DNA of 64,000 nt from Bombiscardovia nodaiensis (GTDB taxonomy: Bacteria; Actinomycetota; Actinomycetes; Actinomycetales; Bifidobacteriaceae): the NCBI GenBank assembly GCA_033127725.1, contig AP026798.1:1922001-1986000 (forward strand), in the 5' to 3' direction. How positions within the stretch are numbered: position 1 is the stretch's first letter; the number at the start of each line of letters is the position of its first letter. Both the position numbers and the translations under genes were made by a program. Positions 36,707-46,239 of the stretch are shown piece by piece. The notes beneath the pieces were generated by a model. It was not told the DNA's origin. It made no database searches and saw only the letters and a list, made by a program, of their open reading frames with translations.

Positions 36707-37528
36707 ATGGCGAACGACAGCAAACAGGGCCAGGATCAGGAAAACGGCCAGAGAACTGGCAAAAATAGGCGCAGGACTCATCTTGCGAGCACCGGTTCTG
36801 AAGCATACGGTAAATTATCTGAACATACCGAGTCAGGTGCACAAGCCGAGCACAAAGCACCCGAAGCCCACGAAACATCCGAACAGGATCGGCCAGAGCA
36901 CAACTCCAATCGAGATAGGAATAACCAGAGTATTTCTCGCGAAAGCACAAACGACGAGAGCCAGAAACAACACAGCACTCGGCAGGAACAAGAAGAGCGC
37001 ATACCATCCGCAGAACGGGCCCAAGTCAGCTCGGATGAGCATGCTCACCAGGACAAGAACGCACAAACCAAGCAGGAGGAGTCGATTGCGGCGCAGGCGG
37101 GGAGCTTGGCGGGGGCGGCAGTGCGCAATGTGAAGAAGAATAGCCGGCACAATCCGCTGTATTTGGGGCTTGCGGTCGCCTTTGCTACTGCTTCGCTGGG
37201 CGTGGCTTTTTCAACGTTCCCGATTATTTTGTCGCTGCCGGTGGCGGGCGTGCTCCTGGGCATTTCGGTTTGGCTCTTGGGTCATGTGGGCATCATCAAC
37301 CTGAGCGACGACTCCCAAGGCGGACGCCACCACAAGCTCCTGCGCTTGAGCACTATCGGAAGCCTACTGACCACCCAAATCGTTGTAACCGACATCTTCC
37401 TCTTTACCCGCTTGGGTTCAGTGGGCCCCCACCAATCTGGCATCATTATTGCCTGGCTGATTGCCACTGCCGTCGAGGCTCTGGCTGCGGCGCTCGTTAT
37501 CGCAGCCGACCTCCACCACCGTCACTAG
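36707..37528 (+). CDS. Membrane protein with a disordered hydrophilic N-terminus
   Basis: 273 residues, not recognised. Residues 1-135 are Glu/Gln/His/Ser-rich, low in hydrophobics and probably disordered. The rest has four membrane segments (about 147-165, 168-190, 210-230 and 240-265) and ends DLHHRH. AGGGGG before the ATG supports the start. It lies between a glycosyltransferase and a MarR regulator, with no operon link. No function is proposed. Confidence 0.65.
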   Translation: MANDSKQGQDQENGQRTGKNRRRTHLASTGSEAYGKLSEHTESGAQAEHKAPEAHETSEQDRPEHNSNRDRNNQSISRESTNDESQKQHSTRQEQEERIPSAERAQVSSDEHAHQDKNAQTKQEESIAAQAGSLAGAAVRNVKKNSRHNPLYLGLAVAFATASLGVAFSTFPIILSLPVAGVLLGISVWLLGHVGIINLSDDSQGGRHHKLLRLSTIGSLLTTQIVVTDIFLFTRLGSVGPHQSGIIIAWLIATAVEALAAALVIAADLHHRH

Positions 37529-37687
37529 TCCAGCCGCTCAACCTGCTACTTATCCCCTACCGGCCGTCCGTCCCCTCCCGCCACTCATTGCTCTCTCGCA
37601 GCCAGGTCAGGAGGCTGATCTGGGTCCGGCAGCAGCTTTTTACAAACCCTCCGCGTTTGCTCACAGAGAAAGTCCAGACCCGGACTA

Positions 37688-37715
37688 TATTAGTTAGTTA
37701 GCTAACTAACTAATA
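37688..37715. promoter_or_regulatory. Perfect 28-bp palindrome, probable MarR operator
   Basis: The half-site TATTAGTTAGTTAG is followed at once by its exact reverse complement, with no spacer. It ends 34 bases before the GTG of the MarR gene. Length, symmetry and position fit an autoregulatory MarR-type operator that would also control the exporter downstream. Confidence 0.85.
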
Positions 37716-37749
37716 GTTCTGCTGATTCCCGTATGCACAGGAGACGATC

Positions 37750-38259
37750 GTGACTCAAGCAGGGAGCAAGGTAATCCAGCCCAGCCAATCGGGCCAGCCC
37801 GGCAGCAAGCGCAATCGCCCAACGAACTACTACCGCCTCATCAAGCGAGCTATCAACCAGCGCAGTCGGGCCCTCGATGCCTTCGCCGCTCAATATGGCC
37901 TCACCGGCGGCCAAATGTCAATCATCGACTACTTAAGCACCTGCTCTGGCTACGCGGCCGGACAAGGGGTTATCGAAAGCGAGTTCGACATCCAGGGTTC
38001 AACCCTGACGGTCATGCTGCAGCGTATGGAAGCCAAGGGCCTGCTGGAGCGCGTCCCCTCCCCCGAAGATGCCCGCAAAAAAATCGTACGCCTGAGCCCC
38101 AAGAGCGAGCGCCTAGTACCCATCGTCACGTCCTACATCGACCAAGAGCAGACCCATTTCGAACGCGTCTTCAGCCCTAAGCGCCTGGAAGAATTCATAC
38201 ACATGCTCACCTTCATAGGCGACTGTGACCATCCAGTCGACATGCGACCGCCCTTATAA
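37750..38259 (+). CDS. MarR-family transcriptional regulator
   Basis: 169 residues. The winged helix spans about 45-125 (GLTGGQMSIIDYL, DIQGSTLTVMLQRMEAKGLLERVPSPEDARKKIVRLSPKS), with the DAR/RK wing typical of MarR proteins. It starts at GTG, preceded by AGGAGA. A perfect palindrome lies just upstream and a DHA2-type drug exporter 142 bases downstream on the same strand. It is likely a ligand-relieved repressor of itself and that exporter (inference from position). Confidence 0.92.
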   Translation: MTQAGSKVIQPSQSGQPGSKRNRPTNYYRLIKRAINQRSRALDAFAAQYGLTGGQMSIIDYLSTCSGYAAGQGVIESEFDIQGSTLTVMLQRMEAKGLLERVPSPEDARKKIVRLSPKSERLVPIVTSYIDQEQTHFERVFSPKRLEEFIHMLTFIGDCDHPVDMRPPL

Positions 38260-38293
38260 AATCCGCATTTTCCACAACTCGTAAGTTCCCAAA

Positions 38294-38325
38294 ACCCGCC
38301 AGGCTTTAAAACCGCCTTAGCGGGT
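38294..38325 (+). terminator. Imperfect hairpin between regulator and exporter genes
   Basis: ACCCGC and GCGGGT pair around 20 bases. It could lower read-through from the MarR gene into the exporter. No T-run follows, so this is weak. Confidence 0.3.
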
Positions 38326-38401
38326 CACCAAAGCTGCTCATTTCCGCATATATATCATTCTTTTCCCCCTATTTCAATCCTTGAGGAGTCACTAGTCAAC
38401 T

Positions 38402-39847
38402 ATGGATACTCCATCGACCCAAAACGCTCAGTCCGCGCCCAGCGAGGACCGCATTCCCGCCAAGGTCATCTGCGCCTTCATCTCCGCAGGCCTGCTCTCC
38501 TTCTCCGGCGTCATCGTCGAGACAGCCATGAATATCACCTTCCCCACACTCATGCACGAGTTCGGTGTCTCCACCGACCAAGTGCAGTGGATGACCACCG
38601 CCTACCTGCTGGTCGTCTCGATTATGGTGCCGCTCTCGGCCAGCTTCAAGGCCCGCTTCCGCAGCAAGTCGCTCTTTATCGCCGCGAATCTGCTCTTTAT
38701 CGCAGGCCTCTGCCTCGATCTTGCCGCGCAGAACTTCCCCATGCTCATCGGCGGCCGCGTGGTGCAGGGCCTGGGCACCGGCATAGCCCTCCCGCTCATG
38801 TTTAACATCATTTTGGAGCAGGTTCCCGCCCGAAAAATCGGCACGATGATGGGCATGGGCACCCTTATCACCGCCATCGCCCCGGCCATCGGCCCCACCT
38901 TCGGCGGCATCGTGGTCACCCGCATGGGCTGGCGCTATATTTTCGTCTTCATTCTGCCCATTCTGGCCATTTCGCTCCTAATGGGCATACTCAGCATCGA
39001 GCAGAAGAGCGAGCTACGCAAGGTCCACTTCGACCTGCTGAGCCTGGTGCTCATTGCCCTCACCTTCTGCGGCCTCATCTATGGCTTCAGCTCCATGACC
39101 ACCCGCTCCTTCCTGAGCCTGAATGTGGCCGGCGCTATGCTGGTGGGCATCGTGGCCTGCGTATGCTTCGTGCTGCGCCAGCTCAAGTCCAGCAACCCCA
39201 TTCTGGACTTGCACGCGCTGTCTAACCTGAACTTTGCGGGCTACATCCTCACCTTCTTCCTCTTCCAGATCGCCTCCCTGGGCCTGGCCTTCCTCCTGCC
39301 CAACTACATGCAGCTCGTGAACGGGTCTTCCGCGCTGGTCTCAGGCCTCACCGTCCTGCCCGGAGCCGTGCTGGGCGCTGTCTTCGCACCCCTCGGCGGC
39401 CGCATTCTCGACACCCTGGGCGCCAAGCCTCCCCTGCTGACCGGCCCTGGGCTCGCCATCGTCTCTGTCATCCTCTTCTTCATCTTCGGCAAGCACCTGA
39501 GCAACGCCGGTATCTGCGGCATTTACCTGCTCTATATGGCCGGCATGGGCATGAGCTCAGGCAATATCATGACCACCGGTTTGAGCCAGCTCAACCGCCA
39601 GATGCAATCGCACGGCAACGCCCTGTTCAACACGGTCCAGCAGTTCGCAGGAGCCGTGGGCACGTCCGTGTGTGCGGCGCTCGTGGCAGCGGGACAGGCG
39701 GGCGCTTCCAGCCAGGCTATCGGCACCGCAAACGGCTCTACGCTGGCCTTCGGTGTCTTGGTCGTCGTATTGGCAGTCCAATATCTGACCATTCTCAAGG
39801 TCCTTCTTAAGCCCTTCTCCGCCCCCAAACAGGCCCTTGAAGCCTGA
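38402..39847 (+). CDS. MFS drug exporter, DHA2 (14-segment) family
   Basis: 481 residues with about fourteen hydrophobic segments. Segment 1 carries the ETAMNITFPTLMHEF pattern (related to the D-x-T-I-V-N-V-A-L-P motif of DHA2 proteins). QWMTTAYLL, the GGRVVQGLGTGIALPL motif C-like stretch and ATIGP-type GPTFGG follow. It would export drugs, bile salts or organic cations using the proton gradient. The MarR regulator immediately upstream, with its operator, suggests substrate-inducible expression. A terminator follows. Confidence 0.9.
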   Translation: MDTPSTQNAQSAPSEDRIPAKVICAFISAGLLSFSGVIVETAMNITFPTLMHEFGVSTDQVQWMTTAYLLVVSIMVPLSASFKARFRSKSLFIAANLLFIAGLCLDLAAQNFPMLIGGRVVQGLGTGIALPLMFNIILEQVPARKIGTMMGMGTLITAIAPAIGPTFGGIVVTRMGWRYIFVFILPILAISLLMGILSIEQKSELRKVHFDLLSLVLIALTFCGLIYGFSSMTTRSFLSLNVAGAMLVGIVACVCFVLRQLKSSNPILDLHALSNLNFAGYILTFFLFQIASLGLAFLLPNYMQLVNGSSALVSGLTVLPGAVLGAVFAPLGGRILDTLGAKPPLLTGPGLAIVSVILFFIFGKHLSNAGICGIYLLYMAGMGMSSGNIMTTGLSQLNRQMQSHGNALFNTVQQFAGAVGTSVCAALVAAGQAGASSQAIGTANGSTLAFGVLVVVLAVQYLTILKVLLKPFSAPKQALEA

Positions 39848-39907
39848 GAAACCAGGCCCCCTCCCAAAGAGAAAGCGTACAGCTTGCCCCGGCCCCATCC
39901 GACGTCC

Positions 39908-39955
39908 CAAAGCCTCTCTTCTGTGAGCAAAATTACAAAAGAGGGGCTTTGTGCG
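39908..39955 (+). terminator. Terminator after the DHA2 exporter
   Basis: CAAAGCCTCTCTT and AAGAGGGGCTTTG pair with one mismatch and a short T-rich end. In the remaining intergenic stretch to 40213 no gene is seen, only the GGAAGGA ribosome binding site of the next gene. Confidence 0.75.
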
Positions 39956-40213
39956 TTTGTGTGAGTTTTTCTGCCTGCCATCAGCACTTGCGAGTGGCTG
40001 TATCTGGGCGCATGCAGCCTCCGAATTGCACATAGAAGCGCACATGGACGCTCGCAATATAACGGGCCTTTTTCTGGTAGATTGAAGGAAGTTGATGCAA
40101 TGCCGTATCACGTGGGCAATGCTCAGCAAGCAGTTGTGTTGTGCCGCTGAGATTGAGCTCACGCAGCGAGTCAGTGTCGCTGGCTGCGTGGGGATATACA
40201 GGAAGGAACATAG

Positions 40214-40639
40214 ATGGCAGAAGAAAACGACGACAAGACTATTGTCGTAGATGGCTCGCTTTTCGAGGAAAATGCTGAGACCAAGACCCGCGAGGCAAAC
40301 AAAGTTGCCAAGCGCTTCGGTATCGGCGAGGAAGCCTTGCAGGGCGTAGAAGACTTCAAGAAGCAGTTGACCGAGCACAAGGCCTGGGATTTGCCATTTA
40401 TGGGCTATGTGAACGAGGACGGCTACGGCTATGCGTATGTGCCAGACCAGGCCGTTGCGCCCGGTGGCTGGGATGCCCACAAGGCCTTTGAAGAGCTGCC
40501 ACCGGATGTGCAGACCGCTTTTGCCATCCGCATGCTCTTTACCCACCGCGATGTGGACCGCTACGGTGCCAACATGTTCCTGCACTACGAGCGCGGCCTC
40601 AACATCCGCTTCGACATCCCCACCTCCCACTCTTACTGA
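40214..40639 (+). CDS. Conserved protein of unknown function, copy 1 of a tandem pair
   Basis: 141 residues, soluble, acidic at the N-terminus. The core HKAWDLPFMGYVNEDGYGYAYVP, then GGWDAHKAFEELPPDVQTA and MLFTHRDVDRYGANMFLHYERG, is shared with the gene at 40771. No known motif, signal peptide or membrane segment is visible. GGAAGGA precedes the ATG. A terminator separates the two copies, so each has its own transcript. The function is unknown. Confidence 0.7.
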   Translation: MAEENDDKTIVVDGSLFEENAETKTREANKVAKRFGIGEEALQGVEDFKKQLTEHKAWDLPFMGYVNEDGYGYAYVPDQAVAPGGWDAHKAFEELPPDVQTAFAIRMLFTHRDVDRYGANMFLHYERGLNIRFDIPTSHSY

Positions 40640-40686
40640 GTTCTAGGGGTGAGTTTGCTCAATTTCGGGCCAGCTTGTTAACCTGA

Positions 40687-40729
40687 AAAGGTCTAGTTGC
40701 CGCTCTTACAGCGGAGCTAGGCCTTTTTT
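40687..40729 (+). terminator. Terminator between the tandem paralogues
   Basis: A long stem, AAAAGG-CTAG-CCGCT pairing with AGCGG-CTAG-CCTTTT with small bulges, ends in TTTTTT. It is a strong intrinsic terminator. Confidence 0.85.
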
Positions 40730-40770
40730 GGGCGCCGCCAGTGACGCTCCGAGCGCGAAGTGAGGCAAGC

Positions 40771-41193
40771 ATGGCATACGACACAAGCAAGCATATTCTG
40801 ATTCATTCCATCCCCAGTCCGGCATCCGCCGGTGAAGCTCAAGATGCCCAAGAGCAGGTAGCAGCAGTGGCTCAGCAGTTGGGCTTGAGCAGGGAAACAC
40901 TGGAAGCAGCGAAGGCCTTTGCCTACAGACTCAGCGTCCACAAGGCTTGGAAGCTGCCATTTTTAGGCTATGCCAACGAAGATGGCTACGGCTACGCCCA
41001 TGTGCCCACCCACGCAGTAGCGGCAGACGGGTGGGATGCCCACCAGGCCTTCCAGCGGCTGCCCCAAGATACGCAAACTGCTCTGGCAGTACACATGCTC
41101 TTTACTAACCGAGATGTGGACCGCGACGAAGCCTGCACCTACTTGCTCTACGAGCGGGGCGTGGAAGTGCGCTTTGCCGAGCGTGCGGTCTGA
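40771..41193 (+). CDS. Conserved protein of unknown function, copy 2 of a tandem pair
   Basis: 140 residues. It aligns with the preceding gene over the last 100 residues (HKAWKLPFLGYANEDGYGYAHVP, WDAHQAFQRLPQDTQTALAVHMLFTNRDVDR, LLYERG) at roughly half identical positions. The first 35 residues differ. ATG 40771 is chosen for the GAGG six to eight bases upstream; an in-frame ATG at 40741 lies inside the terminator tail. No function is recognised. Confidence 0.7.
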   Translation: MAYDTSKHILIHSIPSPASAGEAQDAQEQVAAVAQQLGLSRETLEAAKAFAYRLSVHKAWKLPFLGYANEDGYGYAHVPTHAVAADGWDAHQAFQRLPQDTQTALAVHMLFTNRDVDRDEACTYLLYERGVEVRFAERAV

Positions 41194-41242
41194 AGCAGTT
41201 AGAGGCAGTCTCTAAGGCACTTTGCTGTGTTCAACTCGCCCA

Positions 41243-42032
41243 TCAGGCACCCAGCAGGCGACTGATGGGCGAGGGCTCTAGGCCGTAGGAGTGAACCAGG
41301 GCGAGCGCCCGCTCAAAGTTGGCGTGCCAGTCCTGGGCCCTGTGGCAGTCGGAACCCAGGCAGAGTTTAATCGGTTGCTCAGGGCTTGTCTCTTGCGCTA
41401 TCAGGCCCAGGAGCCGCCCATAAAAGTCCTCACGTCCGAAGCGGTACATGCTCTTCGTGTTGAGCTCGATAGCCATGCCCTGCCGGGCGCAGGAGCGGAC
41501 AATAGCTCCTATAAGCTCCTGGAAACGCTCCCAAAGGCGCTCACTCCCCAAGCGCGGCCGGTAGCGGAAGGGATAGTCCAAGTGGGCGAGCACCTGCACC
41601 TGCTGCCCGAGAGTTTCAACGCCTTCCAAGGCCATGTCGAAGTACGCGGCGGCATAGTCCTCGTCGCTCAGGCCTGCATGGGCATCGCTTTCAATATAGT
41701 CGCGCTCCCGGTAAGCGTGGAAGCTCAGCAGGCGAAAGTCTAGCGGGGCACTGCCCAGAAGGTCTTCCAGCTGACTCAAGTGCTCCCGACTGTAGCCCAC
41801 TTCTGCACCCACCACCGCCCTGACCGGCTCCTCCAGCCCCCTCTTGCAGCTGAGCCATAGCCTGGGCCACAGCCGCAAAATCGGGGAAGTCGTCCCGGTT
41901 TTCGTGCACGCTGTTGCCCAGCTCCACATGCTCAGTGGTGAGCAGGAGTTGGTTCTCTGAGTCTATATATGCACTCAGCGGAGTTTCGCTGTCGAAGGAG
42001 AAAAGCGAGTGAGCGTGGAAGTCGGGGAGCAT
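41243..42032 (-). pseudogene. PHP-family phosphoesterase (histidinol-phosphatase-like), frameshifted
   Basis: The N-terminal frame (ATG 42032) gives MLPDFHAHSLFSFDSETPL, with the HxH metal motif of PHP enzymes, and runs to about QAMAQLQ. The rest, RGLEEPVRAVVGAEVGYS through LLSFHAYRERDYIESDAH to IKLCLGSDCHRAQDW, is in another frame. The shift falls at five C (41837-41841, G on the coding strand); four would join the halves into about 262 residues. All the metal-binding motifs are otherwise kept, so either the mutation is recent or the base call is wrong. The usual role is hydrolysis of histidinol phosphate or another small phosphate ester. Confidence 0.8.
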
Positions 42033-42062
42033 GTGAGCCTTCTTTCTGCTCGGCCAAGGCCG

Positions 42063-42734
42063 TTAGTTAATGAGGCCGCCGAAAATGACGAGCAGGATGG
42101 CGGCGAGTTCAATAATGAAGAACATAGAGAGTGCCGACCAGGAACGAGTCAGGCCGTTCCAGGGCGAATCTTTCTTCACACCGATCAAAATGGCCACGAA
42201 GAGCACTGCAAAGACCGCCACGGCCAGCACAGCAGCCAGTATGCCCAAGTTCGCCGCATTCGCTAGCACAGCCGACTGCTGGTAGACCACATAAGTGGAA
42301 TACCAGAAGTTGAATTTGAGCAGGCAGAGCCCGGCAATCAGCTGCTCGGCCGCCAACCCAATCACAAACAGCACCCGCCAAAACCAAGCCGAATACTCGA
42401 TAATCGACATGCCCAGAGAAGCCACAGCCACCAGTGTGACCGTCCAAGAGATGAGCGCAATGCCGCGCGGATCCATACCAGAGACCAGACTCAGCACACG
42501 GGCCGTGTGGTTGATGGCTAACGTGCGCCCCAGCCAGTAGGGCACGATGATGGCGAGCAAGGCAGCTCCGATGAACACCACCCAGCGAATCGGCTTGGAC
42601 TGCCGCCGCTCCAAATCCGCCAGCGAGTACTGAGAGTTGCCTATCGTAGCCTCGGGATGCGCTGAAACCTCCTGCCTACCCACCTGCTCACCTTTTCTCT
42701 TTGTTGTCGCTTCGTCTGCCTCTTGCCTTACCAC
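42063..42734 (-). CDS. Membrane protein of unknown function
   Basis: 223 residues with a basic N-terminal 50 (TTKRKGEQVGRQE, LERRQSKPIRW) and five or six membrane segments from WVVFIGAALLAIIVPYW onward. The start is GTG. It lies 30 bases behind the PHP gene start, so both may be co-transcribed, and it is divergent from the large membrane protein at 42823. No family is recognised. Confidence 0.65.
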   Translation of the reverse strand: MVRQEADEATTKRKGEQVGRQEVSAHPEATIGNSQYSLADLERRQSKPIRWVVFIGAALLAIIVPYWLGRTLAINHTARVLSLVSGMDPRGIALISWTVTLVAVASLGMSIIEYSAWFWRVLFVIGLAAEQLIAGLCLLKFNFWYSTYVVYQQSAVLANAANLGILAAVLAVAVFAVLFVAILIGVKKDSPWNGLTRSWSALSMFFIIELAAILLVIFGGLIN

Positions 42735-42822
42735 GCCCTATTCTATGCGATGAAAGCCCCGAAAGCCACGAGCGTGCCACCTGCCGGACTCCGGTGGACG
42801 CTAGCCGGTAGAATCGAGACCG

Positions 42823-44838
42823 ATGAGCAAGCAATTCTATTCCCTTTTGAAAGGGCAGCCGCAAGCCGCTGCAACGCACGCCCAGGGCGAGGTCCAGCGC
42901 GTACGCGAGCAGGCATGCCAGCAGGGAGCGAGTCGCGGGCACGGGCACGGGCAGGGCCGTCAGACCGGGCATATTCTGGCCTGGCTGCTGACCATCTTAG
43001 CCTGCGCTTGGGTGGCCTTGTGCACCGCTCTGGGGCCCATCTACCGGGCGAACGATACTATTGCCCACTTTGGTCTGCTCAACTGGCTCATTTTCATCGT
43101 AACCTTCGCTGGCACCCTGGGCCTAGTCTATCTCGCGAGCTCCTGGAACAATCAGCGGGCAACAGGCAGCAATGGAGACCAGGCATCCGGTTTACTGGCA
43201 CGCGGGACTAGCGCGATTCGCACATACTGCCAGCAGGCATACAGCCGCTTGGAAGAGCGAGCCGCTGCACACCCTGGTCTGCGCCGGACCAGCCGCTGGG
43301 CATGGCGCGTCACTCAAAGCTGGCAAGGCATCATGCTCCTCCTGCTGGTCGGCTGGTTCTGGGTTTGGGCCACGCTCCTGGCGTCATTCGGGGCCGATCT
43401 TGTCTCACAGAGCCGTGAGGTGGCCTCCTGGCTGGCCACACTCTCTGGCGCACACCTGCCCTACCGGCAGGGCCCTACCGTCATGGACGTGTACCCCACA
43501 GCTCACTACCTGTGGCCCGCCCAGCCCACGTATTTGACCGACCAGCACAACCTCCCCCTCACCCTCCTGTACGGGGGCGCTATGGCCCTCTCCCGGCAGC
43601 TGACTGGGGTCAGCGACCTCGGCATCATCGCCCTGGCCGCCCTCCAGCTGGTCTTTGCGGCCTTCTGCTGCGCGGTCACCGCCAACCGCTTCTTCCAGCC
43701 CGCTCGTGCCAGCCACCTGCCCCAGGATGACGGCCAGCCAGCCCTAGCCGCTGCCGGATCCTTAGCCCGGGCACTGACCCTGGCCTTCCTCCTGGTCTGC
43801 CCGCTGGTGGTCCTGAGCACGATTTCGCTCACCAAGTCTCCCCTCTTCGCCTTCTCCTGCCTCTGGTGGCTGGGAATTGGCTACCAGCTGCATCTGACTC
43901 GGAAGGGCGGGGGCCGGTTGCCAGTCAGCTCCGCCTGGGGTTTAGCTCTCTCCACGCTCGTGATGCTGTGCTCTGCCAAGTATGCTGTTTACCTGGTCGC
44001 CATCCAAGTTCTTGTGGCTGTGATTAGCGACCGCAAGCGTTGGAAAACTTACCTGGTCTGCCTCCTGCTGCCGCTCATAATTTTCCAGGGAGGCATGACT
44101 GGCCTCTTCGCCTCTGGCGCGGTCATTAAGGGCGACCCCATCGAGAGCAAGGGCATCCAGCTCCAGCAGATTGCCCGCGTGGCCCAGCGCAATCCGGCAG
44201 GCATCCCTGAGTCAGCCCGCGAGGATTTAGTGCCCATCATGGATTTGGACGCAGCGGGCATGGCCTACTTCCCCAACGACGCGGATAAGGTCAAGTCGTC
44301 GGGCAACAAACGCAAGATTGTGGTCTACCGCTGGCAGACGGTCTCCGCTGCCGATATGAAGGCCTTCAACCGGGCCTGGGCACAGATAGGCAGGCAGAAT
44401 CCTACTATCTATGTGGACGCTTTCCTGGCCGAGTGCTACGGCTACTTTGACCCCGCCGACGCGGCCTACGTACCCATGTCCTACTACGCCAACAACGGGT
44501 ATGTGCAGGAAGACACGCACTGGATCCGCTACTGGTGCCACGGCTGGCGCGATTTCGTGGCCGGTTTTGCCCACGGTTGGGCGCAAATTCCCATCCTAGG
44601 TTGGCCAGCCCGTGGCAACTTCTGGGTCATCGCCACGCTTTTGCTCATGGCCTGCGAGGCCCTGCGCGGCCGCTGGAGGGACCTACTCTACCAGCTGCCC
44701 CTCCTCCTGCTCATGGGCGTGATGGTGGCCTCCCCCGCCAACAATTTCGAGCGACATATGCTCCCCCTAGTCTTCGCCTTCCCCTTCCTCCTCATCGCCT
44801 TCCACCTACGCACCCGCCAGGAGCGAGCCCAAGGCTGA
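42823..44838 (+). CDS. Large polytopic membrane protein, possibly DUF6020-like
   Basis: 671 residues with about twelve hydrophobic segments. A first loop after segment 3 reads GPTVMDVYPTAHYLWPAQPTYLTDQHNLPLTLLYGG. A large outer loop near residues 440-560 (NPTIYVDAFLAECYGYFDP, YVQEDTHWIRYW) precedes the last segments. The layout resembles GT-C-like membrane proteins found near wall-polysaccharide genes. The DUF6020 assignment is from memory of similar proteins and is uncertain. The protein ends RTRQERAQG. Confidence 0.6.
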   Translation: MSKQFYSLLKGQPQAAATHAQGEVQRVREQACQQGASRGHGHGQGRQTGHILAWLLTILACAWVALCTALGPIYRANDTIAHFGLLNWLIFIVTFAGTLGLVYLASSWNNQRATGSNGDQASGLLARGTSAIRTYCQQAYSRLEERAAAHPGLRRTSRWAWRVTQSWQGIMLLLLVGWFWVWATLLASFGADLVSQSREVASWLATLSGAHLPYRQGPTVMDVYPTAHYLWPAQPTYLTDQHNLPLTLLYGGAMALSRQLTGVSDLGIIALAALQLVFAAFCCAVTANRFFQPARASHLPQDDGQPALAAAGSLARALTLAFLLVCPLVVLSTISLTKSPLFAFSCLWWLGIGYQLHLTRKGGGRLPVSSAWGLALSTLVMLCSAKYAVYLVAIQVLVAVISDRKRWKTYLVCLLLPLIIFQGGMTGLFASGAVIKGDPIESKGIQLQQIARVAQRNPAGIPESAREDLVPIMDLDAAGMAYFPNDADKVKSSGNKRKIVVYRWQTVSAADMKAFNRAWAQIGRQNPTIYVDAFLAECYGYFDPADAAYVPMSYYANNGYVQEDTHWIRYWCHGWRDFVAGFAHGWAQIPILGWPARGNFWVIATLLLMACEALRGRWRDLLYQLPLLLLMGVMVASPANNFERHMLPLVFAFPFLLIAFHLRTRQERAQG

Positions 44839-44983
44839 GGGCTTGTAACAGGTGAAGCTATCCTCTCCTGCCCTCAACTCATGGCCGCCAGATCGCGGCT
44901 TACTCCTTGTGTTTGTTTGGATTGCCAAGGGCCAGTTGGCTCTTACTTATATGAGTCCCGCAAGAAACTGGTCTGTCCAAAAA

Positions 44984-45025
44984 ACCAAAGCCCGCCACCG
45001 ACCGGTATGGTCAGCAGCGGGCTTG
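44984..45025 (-). terminator. Terminator of the rplK-rplA operon
   Basis: On the minus strand AAGCCCGCT and the matching GCGGGCTT flank a 20-base loop and are followed by TGGTTTTTTGG, 30 bases behind rplA. Confidence 0.85.
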
Positions 45026-45055
45026 GAAATACGGCTAAAACTTCGGACTTACTCG

Positions 45056-45745
45056 TTAGAGCGTAGCCAGATCCAGGGGGATGCCCGGGCTCATCGTGGA
45101 AGCGATGGTGGCCTTGGTGATGTACCGACCCTTGACCGTGGTGGGCTTCAGGCGCTTAATTTCCTCGCTCACCGCGTGGAAGTTCTCAGCCAGAGCCTGC
45201 TCGTCGAAGGAAGCCTTGCCCAGCAGGAAGGAGAGATTGCCGTTCTTGTCGACACGGAACTCAATCCTGCCGCCCTTAATTTCCTTGACAGCCTTGGCCA
45301 CATCCATGGTCACGGTGCCAGTCTTGGGGTTAGGCATTAAGCCACGGGGACCGAGTACACGGCCCAAGCGACCGACCTTGCCCATCATGTCGGGCGTAGC
45401 TACTACGGCATCGAAGTCCAAATAGCCGTCGGCCACCTTGGATACGAGATCGTCGTCGCCCACTTCGTCGGCTCCGGCCTCAACAGCTGCCGTGGCCTGG
45501 GGGCCGCGAGCAAACACGAGGACCTTGACGGTCTTACCTGTGCCGTTGGGCAGGTTGACCGTGCCGCGAATGAGCTGGTCAGCCTTGCGGGGGTCCACGC
45601 TCAGGCGGTAAACGGCCTCAACGCTCTCATCAAAACCATACTTAGGCATGGTCTTGACCAGGGCAATGGCCTCTTCCGGGGTGTACAGGTTGGAGCGGTC
45701 AATCTTCTCCAGCGCTTGACGATATTTCTTTGAACGCTTTGTCAT
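45056..45745 (-). CDS. rplA: 50S ribosomal protein L1
   Basis: 229 residues, full length. [14 protein letters not shown] at the N-terminus and [25 protein letters not shown] (the L1 signature) are present. L1 forms the mobile stalk at the E site and usually represses its own operon by binding mRNA. It lies 56 bases behind rplK and before a strong terminator. Confidence 0.98.
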   Translation of the reverse strand: MTKRSKKYRQALEKIDRSNLYTPEEAIALVKTMPKYGFDESVEAVYRLSVDPRKADQLIRGTVNLPNGTGKTVKVLVFARGPQATAAVEAGADEVGDDDLVSKVADGYLDFDAVVATPDMMGKVGRLGRVLGPRGLMPNPKTGTVTMDVAKAVKEIKGGRIEFRVDKNGNLSFLLGKASFDEQALAENFHAVSEEIKRLKPTTVKGRYITKATIASTMSPGIPLDLATL

Positions 45746-45801
45746 CTGCTTCTCCTATCAGCAGTCGCGGTGCGGGCTAGCGTCGCCCTGCCGCCGAACT
45801 T

Positions 45802-46239
45802 TCAGTCGGTGACGGTGATGCCCATGGAGCGGGCAGTACCTTCGACGATTTTCATGCCAGCTTCAACGTCGCGAGCCGACAGGTCGGGCATCTTGGTCTC
45901 AGCAATTTCGCGAACCTGAGCCTTGGTAACGGAACCGACCTTGGTGGTCAGCGGGTTGCCAGCGCCCTTCTTCACACCGGCTGCCTTGCGCAGGAGGTCT
46001 GCCGCAGGCGGAGTCTTGGTGATAAAGGTGAAAGAACGATCTTCAAAGACGGTGATTTCAACAGGAATAACCTGGCCCATCTTGTCTTTGGTGGCGTCGT
46101 TGTACGCCTTGCAGAAGTCCATGATGTTCACACCGTGGGAGCCCAGAGCAGGACCCAGTGGCGGTGCAGGATTGGCCTTGCCGGCCTCAATCTGCAGCTT
46201 AATGAGCGCAGTGACTTTCTTCTTTTTCTTTTGAGGCAT
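45802..46239 (-). CDS. rplK: 50S ribosomal protein L11
   Basis: 145 residues. [35 protein letters not shown] is the conserved N-terminus, and [18 protein letters not shown] with GTARSMGI the rRNA-binding C-terminus. It forms the GTPase-associated centre with 23S rRNA. The unusual start MPQKKKKK is Lys-rich. Order secE-nusG-rplK-rplA is standard. Confidence 0.98.
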   Translation of the reverse strand: MPQKKKKKVTALIKLQIEAGKANPAPPLGPALGSHGVNIMDFCKAYNDATKDKMGQVIPVEITVFEDRSFTFITKTPPAADLLRKAAGVKKGAGNPLTTKVGSVTKAQVREIAETKMPDLSARDVEAGMKIVEGTARSMGITVTD

